Assembly: GCA_028753945.1 (NCBI GenBank)
Contig: JAPNXP010000001.1
Span: forward strand, 620,001 to 684,000
Direction: 5' to 3'
Source of the DNA: Hexactinellida sp. DTS-2022
Taxonomy: Eukaryota; Porifera; Hexactinellida
DNA: 64,000 nt
Shown here: in pieces, positions 12,401 to 24,400 of the stretch
How the letters are laid out: the number at the start of each line of letters is the position of its first letter
How positions within the stretch are numbered: position 1 is the first letter of the stretch
Program-made: the position numbers and the translations under genes
The notes under the pieces: model-generated
Database searches by the model: none
What the model was told of the DNA's origin: nothing
Seen by the model: the letters and a program-made list of their open reading frames with translations, nothing else

Positions 12401-15400
12401 ATGTTCTACTTTAGTTCCAACTGATGTTCCCACTTCATTCTCTGCTAATGCCATCTCTCCTAACATCATCAACACAACTTGGGAACCTCCAACTGCTTAC
12501 CACTTGGGTGGAGTGATCACAGCCTACACACTGACATACAGAGGCTTAGAGAGAGACACTCCTCTGAAGGTGAAAGTCCTGACAGTCCTGAACGGAAGTA
12601 TCTACATCACTCCTGCTCTGACCGATTTGCAGGAAGACACTCGCTATGTGATATCTGTTCGAGCTAACACGAGTGTGGGAGCAGGTCCCTGGACCTCTCT
12701 CACTGTTCACACTCCTGAGGATGGTGAGTTTCATTTATTTATATATTCCAATTTCTCCTATGAGACTCTATTTACTTCAATTTTTCGATTTATTTCGCAA
12801 CTTTGTTGAAACTTTTCTCATTGATGGTGCAAGCTAGAAACTAAAATTCCCATCGCCAATCATCCGTTAGGGCATTTTGATTCTAACCCTTTGAGGTGAC
12901 TATGACATCGCGAAGATATGTGTTTTACAATTTGTGAATTCAATAATTCGAAGTATTGGTTGGTTTTTGAGATCACCCCACTTGTAAAGATAAATGCTGC
13001 TCATCACTTATTATATTGTTGTTCAAACTTGTATATGTCTATGAAATGAAATGGGTTTGAAAGAACTGGCAGCACCTAAAAGGATATTTACCTTCCGAAA
13101 TACCGTTCTGAAATGGTTATCACCTTTATAGTAATGATGACGTGACAAAAAAATCCAAATTATAGCTGTGCCGACAGCATTTCCTTTGCAGGCACTATCA
13201 ATTAACCAACTACCAAATATTTTGCCTCCAAAAGAAAAACGGTCGGCACAGATACATTTTTTGATTTTTCTTAATTTTTTAAAGTTTGTCTATTCAAATG
13301 TATTGTTTATTATTACAAAACAATAGTTAGTTGGCCCAAAAAGTGTAGTTCAGAAAATTGTATTTCATCAAAAGCTCATCACTATTGTTTTATTCCCTTG
13401 TTAAAATCAATTAATTTTAGGTGTTATATATTTATTCTCTAGTTCCTTCCTCTTCTGTCCGTAACCTAACAACCTCAACAACACAACAGAATGCTACATC
13501 TATACTGGTTACTTGGGATGTACCAGTGTTGAATGACCTGAATGGTGTTCTGTTGAACTACTCCATCAACTACTCTGGTATCGAGATTGATACAGTTCCC
13601 AGAGTGATCTACCTGTCTAATCCTAATCTCACCGATCAGTCTATTACTCTAATTGATCTAGAAGAGTACACGACTTACTCAATCAATGTGTCTGCTTACA
13701 CGAAAGTGGGCAGAGGTCCTGATGCAGTTGTCACACAGAGAACCAATCAAGACGGTGAGTATATCCATTCGTGAATGGACATCACATAGTACTTAGCTTT
13801 ATGAATGTTCTACTTTAGTTCCAACTGATGTTCCCACTTCATTCTCCGCTAATGCCATCTCTCCTAACATCATCAACACAACTTGGGAACCTCCAACTGC
13901 TTACCACTTGGGTGGAGTGATCACAGCCTACACACTGACATACAGAGGCTTAGAGAGAGACACTCCTCTGAAGGTGAAAGTCCTGACAGTCCTGAACGGA
14001 AGTATCTACATCACTCCTGCTCTGACCGATTTGCAGGAAGACACTCGCTATGTGATATCTGTTCGAGCTAACACGAGTGTGGGAGCAGGTCCCTGGACCA
14101 CTCTCACTGTTCACACTCCTGAGGATGGTGAGTTTTCTCTTTATTCCCTTATTTCAACATTTCTCTTTGTTGCCTATGTTTAATACTTCGTGTTGTTTAC
14201 CTTTTAAATTTCCCTCTTATAATGCGTAGTTCTTTGCCTTTTCTGCAACTGTCGACTTCACTTAATTTGGCACATCCTATATTCGGGCAAATATCCACCT
14301 GCTCACTTGTTTTAATGTGCTCTTCACGCTGTTAATTTTCTATAAATTAGGAAAAACTGCCTTCTACCAACATTTTCCTATTAATGAGTCGACTTTTATC
14401 ACTTCAGAATTTCCTGCCCATTATCATATTGCATGTATTTGATTTACTTAGCGCAATTAGAGATTGTTTGTTGCTTAGCTAGAATAAGTCTTTCACTTCA
14501 TATATGTAATTGTAATTATTTATTTATTATGTTGACAAATACAGTAGACGCTGTCTCGTTAATGCGAACACCAGTGGACGTCGAATATGTTCCTATTTTC
14601 CGGAATTCGTATTAACCAGAGTAATTTGCATACCTTTGTTTAGGAAAGGGAATTTCAAGTTTGCCCCTTATCAGTGTTTGTCTTAACGAAAGTATAGTTA
14701 TATATTAAAATATCATAATATTGGCTTGACGTGAATCGAATGAGATTGTTTTAGAGCTGAACCCTGCCATTTATGATTTCTATATCTTTAATTTATTGCT
14801 GCACTTAGTATACCTGTATTCAAATTTGTACAAATGTTTGTGCTGGAATATATTGTCATCAATCGCAATAAGTTTGAAATTGTAATTTAAGAATGCCAAT
14901 CGTTGTTTTTCTTTATTCGATTTATTGTGACAGCTAAATTATTTACAGTTTCAAGAAGATCTTTCCTTCGTCATGCAATAAAATATTTCACCAACTAAAT
15001 ATATAAATTGTTCGTCTGTCCTCTTTTTAACACGTACGTGTGATACGTTAGTACATATTCTATGTTATACGTGAGTAATAATTCACGTAGTATACAACAC
15101 TGGCACTAGTTTATACTATACAAATTATAATAACAGTTCCATTATTCAATCATATTTTTAATTTAAAAGAAAAATTGGTCTATTTCAATCGTCTTGTTTT
15201 AGTAGTATATTACGAAAACGATATTAGTTTGGCCAAAATCTCTGAGTTTAGAAAATTTTATTTCATCAAAATCTCAAAAACATCATTGTATTTCGCTCTT
15301 GATATCGATTATGTCAGGTGTTATATATTTATTCTCCAGTTCCTTCCTCTTCTGTCCGTGACCTAACTACCTCAACAACACAACAGAATGCTACATCTAT

Positions 15401-18400
15401 ACTGGTTACTTGGGATGTACCAGTGCTGAATGACCTGAACGGTGTTCTGTTGAACTACTCCATCAACTACTCTGGTATCGAGATTGATACAGTTCCCAGA
15501 GTGATCTACCTGTCTAATCCTAATCTCTCCGATCAGTCTATTACTCTGATTAATCTAGAAGAGTACACGACTTACTCAATCAATGTGTCAGCTTACACGA
15601 AAGTGGGCAGAGGTCCTGATGCAGTTGTCACACAGAGAACCAATCAAGACGGTGAGTATATCCATTCATGAATGGACATCACATAGTACTTAGCTTTATG
15701 AATGTTCTACTTTAGTTCCAACCGATGTACCCACTTCATTCTCCGCTAATGCCATCTCTCCTAACATCATCAACACAACTTGGGAACCTCCAACTGCTTA
15801 CCACTTGGGTGGAGTGATCACAGCCTACACACTGACATACAGAGGCCTAGAGAGAGACACTCCTCTGAAGGTGAAAATCCTGACAGTCCTGAACGGAAGT
15901 ATCTACATCACTCCTGCTCTGACTGATTTGCAGGAAGACACTCGCTATGTGATATCTGTTCGAGCTAACACGAGTGTGGGAGCAGGTCCCTGGACCTCTC
16001 TCACTGTTCACACTCCTGAGGATGGTGAGTTATTTTTCACAATTACAGCTTGGTTAAGGAATTGTTATCGCACTAAGTCATAAGTAGTAATAAATGCTAG
16101 GTCTCGTTATAACCTAATTCTACTGTATACGTATTTATTTATTTACTACTAGTTTAATTGTGAGTACAGTGCAACCTCTATAAGTGGGGTAGCTTGGGAC
16201 GGGCAAAATTTGAATTGCACCCTATTCCCCGAATATACTTTTCAATTGGATGAACACTACTTTTGGTCATCTTATACAATATTTACATACAACGCTCCCA
16301 TTCGATTCTTACTAGTTACTACAGTAAAACCTCGTTGATACGAACACCAACGGAAGGTAGAAATCTGTTCGTTTTACCGGAATTCGTATTAACCGGAGTA
16401 ATACCCATTGAATAGCCATTGTAGGGACCTGACTTTGTGGAACTGTTTGTTCGTCTTATCCGGAAATTTGTCTCAACCGTATTTATACTATCGAGATTCT
16501 ACTGTATTTGTATATTCTAACAATTGAGTTTTTGCTGATACGTACGCAATCTACAGTCGACGATTTTATCCACAAACATTAGAGTAGTCGCCGAAAATAT
16601 TTGTTATGTAGAACTCGAGAGTGGATTTATTTGAAATCCGGTTTAATTTTATAAGTATTTTGTTAGGATTTGTCCATACCCCCATTTATAGAAGTCATTT
16701 TGCATGTGGATGATAACTCCTTGAAAATTAAGGTCCCCCATTCCCCCACTTCCCCGCTAATAGAGGTTCATTTGTATGGAAATGAACGAAAATGGCCCAA
16801 AATTACCTGCTTATAGAGGTTTCCTATTTATAGAGACCCCACTTATAGAGGTTGCACTAACTTCTTTCCTATATAGTATATGTGTGATGTTTACTGTATT
16901 GTTTTAGTTCCTTCCTCTTCTGTCCGTAACCTAACTACCTCAACAACACAACAGAATGCTACATCTATACTGGTTACTTGGGATGTACCAGTGTTGAATG
17001 ACCTGAACGGTGTTCTGTTGAACTACTCCATCAACTACTCTGGTATCGAGATTGATACAGTTCCCAGAGTGATCTACCTATCTAATCCTAATCTCACCGA
17101 TCAGTCTATTACTCTGACCAATCTAGAAGAGTACACGACTTACTCAATCAATGTGTCTGCTTACACGAAAGTGGGCAGAGGTCCTGATGCAGTTGTCACA
17201 CAGAGAACCAACCAAGACGGTGAGTTACTAGTTCTATTCACAGCATGTTAATCTGTACTAGGGACTATTTCAGTTTATAGTATGTTTATATTGCCTTGTT
17301 ATTTTCTAGTTCCTTCTGCCATTCCTACCAACTTCCAGATTCGTGCCATTTCTTTAACTATTGTTAACGTTTCCTGGGATCTTCCTACCGTCTACCATCT
17401 GAATGGAATCATTACAGATTTCACGCTAACCTACGCAGGCGTGGAGAGAGACACCAATTTGAGGACCATTATCGTTCCTGTTGCGAATGGAACTGATTAC
17501 GTACTGCCTGCACTCACTGGCTTGGAGGAGAACACTAATTATGTCGTGACAGTACGCGCTAGCACTGCTGTAGGGATTGGACCAGTAACCACTCTATCTG
17601 TTCTGACTCCTCAGAATGGTGAGTTTTGTCTGATTAACAGATAATATAATTTAACTAATCAAGAGTTGGATTGCAATATCCAGGGGTGGATCTAGCCACT
17701 AAAATTTTGGGGGGTGCAGTTTGGTGGGGGTGCAAATATTGGATGACTTTTTTTCATTATATATTCTCGGCCAAGTGTTCAACAAAATAGGACTACAATT
17801 CAAAATGGAATGAAATTTTCTAATAGGATAAAATTTTGGGGGGGTGCGCACTCTAGATCCACCCCTGGCTATCTCACAAATTGGTATACCGTATTCCTTC
17901 GAATAAGCGCCCGGCGCTTATTGTTTTCATGGGCCAAATTTATCCTGATTTTTTTTGAAAAATCCTGAATATAATATTTAGGTCGGTTATAATGGTCCTC
18001 ACCGACAGTATACATACCGAAGTTGCCAAACCAATGGAATTACACTCCAGTTATAAACTATTGTGTTTCAATTTTATCATGCCAATGCCATTTTATTGAT
18101 CCAGCGCTTATTCGGGGAAATACGGTTTCTATTAACTCTATAATTAAACTTGTATTTCAGCTCCAAAGGGAGCTCCTAGGAACTTCTCAGCAGTTGCTCT
18201 TAACAACACCGCTATTGAGGTCAAGTGGTCAGTCCCCATTATCAATGATCTGGACGGAAATCTGACTGGTTACATCATCACGTACTACGGGTTTGTCATT
18301 GACACGGAAGAGAGAACCGTACCAATATCTACTTCGAGTCATGATGATCAATCACAGATCCTGACTCCTCTGGAAGACTACACTTTCTACTCCATCTCTG

Positions 18401-21400
18401 TACAGGCAATAACTGTAGGCTCTGGCCCTTCAGTCTCCATTACACACCGTACCCTGCAAGCAGGTAAGCTATCATTCAATCGGGTCAGGTATTCTGTATC
18501 TGCATTAATGTGCATGTACGTTATTTAGTGCCCAGTGGCGTCCCCACCAGCCTCGCTGTATCAGCTGTGTCTGCCCGCACCATCTACATAACCTGGTTCC
18601 CACCCTTCTACTCCGACCAGAACGGAGTTATAACGGCCTACACTCTGACCTACCAAGGAATAGAGAGAGACTATGAAATGCGCACAGAGCTAATTTCCGC
18701 ACTTACGGGTCGCTCCAACACCTCTTTTAGTGTAACTAACCTTGAAGAAGATACCACCTTCAACGTCACAATTAAAGCTCACACTGTGATAGGAGATGGT
18801 CCTATGACATCGATGACTGTTCATACTCATGAAAGTGGTGAGGAATTTGTCCATCGCAATTACTATGTGTAATAACTGATTCTTATTTTTATCAATTATA
18901 CTTCTTTAGTTCCTTCTTCTTCTGTCCGTAACCTAACTACCTCAACAACTCAACAGAATGCTACATCTATACTGGTTACTTGGGATGTACCAGTGTTGAA
19001 TGACCTGAACGGTGTTCTGTTGAACTACTCCATCAACTACTCTGGTATCGAGATTGATACAGTTCCCAGAGTGATCTACCTATCCAATCCTAGTTTCTCC
19101 GATCAGTCTATTATTCTGACCAATCTAGAAGAGTACACGACTTACTCAATCAATGTGTCTGCTTACACGAAAGTGGGCAGAGGACCTGATGCTGTTGTCA
19201 CACAGAGAACCAATCAAGACGGTGAGTACCTAATACCTATTTTTTCTCATTTTGAACATGTTGATATTTAATCTAAACTTATTCCTCTTTAGTTCCTATT
19301 GGTGTTCCACTTGATCTCACTGCGTACCCTCTTACTCCTACGATAATTAAAGTTGAATGGAGTGTTCCTAACATTTACTTTCAGAATGGAGTAATTAAAA
19401 GATTCACTCTAAAATACACCAGTATTTCATTTGACGAACATCGAGAATTAGACAGAATTATTCCAGTGGGAGACAACAGTACCCGATTCAGCTTTATTTT
19501 ATTTAACTTGTTAGAAGCTGCGAGTTATCGCATTGATGTTGCTGCTTCAACTGTCGAAGGCATAGGTCCTTTCGGTCAGGTCATGACCACTACCCTCAAT
19601 ACAGGTTTGAATTATATAATAGTAATTGAACTGAAATTACATAGTGATATTGAGAACCAAAGGTCTTTGTCAATAGATCAGGGCCAATTTTATTCACAGT
19701 TTATGCACTATCTGATATAATAATCACAATAAATAAGAATATTTTTCAATTTCTGCTTTCACCGTCCAAAGAATTCAATAAAAAACATAGATTCTTACAT
19801 AGTGTATCCATCTATATGACTTACCGTATTTATTTTGTTATCTTAGGTCCATCTAAAGCACCGCGAAACGTGATTGTCCATCAAATAACTGAAACTACGA
19901 TATATTTAACGTGGCAACCTCCAGAAGACGAGTTTCTGAACGGTGTTTTGGACAAATATGTATTAACATACCAAGGGAAAGAACATGACAGAATGATGCA
20001 TGTATTGGAATTCTTACCTAGTATAGATAAAAGTCTCTCTCACTTACAATCAGCACGTCTGGTTAACTTACAAGAGAACACAACCTATGCAATAACTATT
20101 GCCCTTTTCGCTTCCGGACAAATGAGTCCTCAAGTTAAAATAGTTGAAAGAACTCTGGACACAAGTGAGTAGTTGTACACTGCCAGATTGCATACCAATT
20201 CGTCTGATATTTATTTGATATTTATAATTCTATAGCCCCAAATGCTTCAGTCCAGGCATTAAACTTTACTCTTTCGAGTCCATTCTCTGTCCTCATTCAC
20301 TGGAAAGATGTGCCTTCTATATCACAGAATGGTAAAATTCTATACTACAATCTCACGACTACATTTACAGACAGAAATACTCAGACTCCTCTGCTGAGTA
20401 GTAACTTCAGTTGGACCAATACAACTGGTATCGATGTTAACTACTTCCTACTTAAGGATCTATGGCACTCTGTGGACTTCACAGTTAATGTTACAGCACA
20501 CACTCGACTTGGTTCTAGTCCCTGGGCAACTACTAAATTCCAATTGGTTGAAGGTTTGTTGAATTAATTCTAAATAATTCTTCAGTTCTTTTAATTATTA
20601 TTTTATTTATTAGTTTTTACTGTGCCGATGACTACTATGTAGTGGGCCAGTAGTTAATCACTGCATTTTCTACATTTATGATATCCTATCTATTTTTCAA
20701 CAGAAACTGAACCTCTGATTATCGAACCCGAAAGAGATCAATTCTTTACTCAACCTAAAGGAAAAAAAGAAATAAGAACATTCGATTGTGTTGCTAAAGG
20801 GAACCCAATTCCCTTGGTTAAGTGGTTTAAGACCAAAAAGGATGGACCTGATATTGATTTGAGTATCGGTAATGACAAACCCTATAGGCTTATTATCTCT
20901 GGAAATGAGCTAGTTGGGGGACGCAATGTGTATGTCTGCAATGCTTCAAATAGGGAGGGAGATGTCAATCGTACTGTGAATATCGTAGTTACTACTGACA
21001 TTATTGAAGATGACGTTATTCAACAAACTAATGACGAGATTAATAGGCAAGATACACTGGACAGTGATCAGGCGACTAACCTTGCAAATTTGGTAGATTC
21101 TGTGATTAAGCAAGTCAGATATGATGCTGAAAACGCCACAAACAATGGGACTAATAACAGTGTTGCATTAACTTCAGCTTCTGAGCTGTTCCGTAATGTT
21201 ATTGACAGATGGGATGGCAATGTTCAAAGTGAAAACAAAACAAGTAACAAATCTGTTACTAATCAAGACCAAACTTTGTTCAACACAAACACAGGCTTAA
21301 TCCAACAAACTCAAATTCTCCAGAACGGAACTACTAACGTAACTGGACAAGAAGTAAGTTTGGAATATTTGTACATTTTTCTCATTTAATCTGAATTCTG

Positions 21401-24400
21401 TAAATTTTATATTTAAAGACGTGTCGCATTATTCTTAATGGTTTTCTCCAATAGAATGATACTGTGTGCCCATATCGAACCGACTTTTTCTTCCAAACCA
21501 ACCCGGCTGTCTCAGACGCAATTCGTGCTATCGATACCCTGGTTCCAAAGATTATATCTACTAAGGGCAATAACGGCACTTTTATCCTACGAAATAATGA
21601 CAGTTTCCTCGAGTCTAAAGTTATAAATTTGGCCAACTTTTCTGAACCAAATATGACTTTTCCTGATGATTCCTTTGGAGCAATCGGGGAACATGTGACT
21701 GTACCCGCTGATTTGTTTCAAAACTCAACTGATTCTCCTATACGCGTAAGTACCTCATATCTAATAGTAACTGCCAACATTAAATCAGGTCTCAATTAAT
21801 TCTATACCCTAGGTAACAACGACTATAGTTCCTGGAAATAAGGGAAACTTAACTGGAATAATCTCAGTTGTCCTGACACGAATAGTATCAGGGATTAACT
21901 TGACAAACTCCTCCAATTCAGATTACATACCAATACCAACTTACAACTCTAGGAATGTCACGAATACTTTCTTGAAAATTATAAAGCAATTGGATCATGA
22001 TGTAAGTCTTATTTCTTTAGTTATTACCTAAGTTACAATTTATTTGAATCTATACTTTCTAGATAACCCTTGTCTTCCCAACTGCGCGCCCAGAGGAGGG
22101 GAAGGAGTACGTGTGTTTGTCTCTTGATAATGCCACTGGGAAGTGGGTAAATACAGGCGTCACTACTTTGGGGTTTGATGAGACAACAAACACTACAAGT
22201 TGTAATAGCAGCCACTTGACAAGCTTTGCCGTTCTAATTCAAACTCGAGTGGTGAATGAAACCTTTATTGAGAAGATTATCGGTTCTACCGTCAGCTATT
22301 TCTTACTATCTCTCTCCTTCATTGCCCTCGTCATCACACTACTACTCTATGTTGTCGCTGGGGTGGAATTTATAAAGGTGGAAATGAATATTCTATACTT
22401 TAACTACACGATTGCTCTCTTGATGGCAATAGGATGCTTCATTATTGGGATCGAATCCGTTGTTAATGTTCGTATCCTATGCACAGCGGTTGGACTGCTA
22501 CTACACTACTCTTGGCTGTCTGTATTTTCCTGGAGTCTCTGCAATGGAATTCTTATAATATACCGACTATGGTTTGGTAAGTTATATAAATATAAATTGC
22601 AGTAAATAAATAGCTCAACTTTTTTAAAAATTCTAGATCCAAAACACTAAATTTAAACTTACGGATTTATTATTTATTATTTTTAAATCTCTTTTAGTAA
22701 TGAGCAAAAGAAGGATATGGCCTTACCTGCTAATGCTCGGTTGGGGTCTGCCGTTGCCTGTGGTTATTACCGCTTCCAGCATCAAACAGGCTTCCTACAC
22801 TGGTAACGACACCGGCCACTGCTGGATAGCCACTGAGGGAGGTCTCATCTGGTCCTTCCTGGGACCCGTGTATACGATCCTGGTCATCAACACGGTTATA
22901 CTCGTATCCAGCGCTATTCGTATCGCCACAGCACGAAAGGGGCAAACACAAATGTTGAAGCTTCGCGGCTTTCTTATCAGCGCGGCAGTTCTCACTCCAG
23001 CCCTTGGTTTACCGTGGCTTGTGTCTCTACTTAAATTAACCACAGTTGGGATCACTAACCTTACAGTTCAGTATATCCTGGAAAAGTTCATTGATTGGGT
23101 CTTCATTTGCTTAAATGCACCATCGGGAGTCATATTCCTGATAATTGTAGCACAACGTGTTAAGGAATTCAGAGCGAATAAGCATAGGAAAGAGATCTCG
23201 ACTCGTTTGACCAGTGTTACTGGCGGTACAAATACAATCAGACGTGGGCCTATGCCTTCTGGTGCTAATAAATATCGGAAACCCGCCAGCAAAGTAGCAA
23301 CTAATTCTAATTCTAAGCGTTTGATTCCAGTGCACTCCGAGAGACTCGAGTCAGCGAGATTCGAAAACGAGGTTAATTTTGGCGAGGCTGATAATGACAA
23401 GAGAGAGATTCCTACTAGTCGCCCACCAAGACCAGAACATCCGAAATATTTGAATGACCCTATATCTACACAAAGGTCTATTGACCCAAGCACGTATGTC
23501 TGCGAGGACGTTGATACCGTCCACAAGAATCCACTGTACATCTCCATTGAAGATCTCACGAAAAACTCATCTTCTGACAAAACTAATGAGGAAAATATCA
23601 TCATTACTGGAACAGAAGGGAAAGTAGAGTCTATTTTCCAGAACTTATCCACTATAGAACAAGGTGCTACACCCAAAGAACGCCCAATTATCTTGGAAGA
23701 TCTAGCTATTCCCAATCCGCTTTTCGATGCACTTGAACAAATCGAAGTGGATATGCCAGTCACAACAGCCCTCAGCGCTTCCAAGACCTCACTCCATGCT
23801 TCTACCGTTTCTCTCCACAAGTTATCCTCTGATAAAAGTGCAACATTTGCTAATGTCAACGCCGGTTTAGATCTGGCAGATCAAACTACGATACCTCGCG
23901 TTTCCCCCGCATTTGTTCGAGCATCTGACGAAGGACTGCTGCGACGAAGTCTGAATAAAATTCGCAGTTCTTTCAAGTTAAGTCAAACAAATATTCCTTT
24001 GCCGACTGAGCCAGACACCAGAGTAAGCCCAACTCCGATTGAAGTTCCTCCAAAGCCTAAACAAACTAATACTGTTTACCCAAATAAATATATTGAACAT
24101 CTAAACAAAATTTATATTGAAAAGAAAAGCCTCCCATCAAAGAAGAGCGCTATTTTGGATACTTTAATCACAAAACCGCCCAAACCTGAATCCGTGTCTC
24201 TTGCTCTCACGCCTAAAATCCCAGCCCCATACCCTAGCAGTAGAGTTAAAAACTTAATGCACAAATTTGACAGCATCAACACACCTGAAACGCAACCAAT
24301 TAAGAAACCCCCTGTTAGACCACCGAAATACGTGCCAGCGACAGAAACTTATATACCCCCCATTAAACCAACTCCTGAGGCACCAACGATCAGATCAATT

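Noticed and set aside
23068-23859. 263-codon minus-strand ORF
   Set aside because: Antisense shadow of the long tail exon of gene A; no recognisable domain, and the sense frame has clear 7TM homology.
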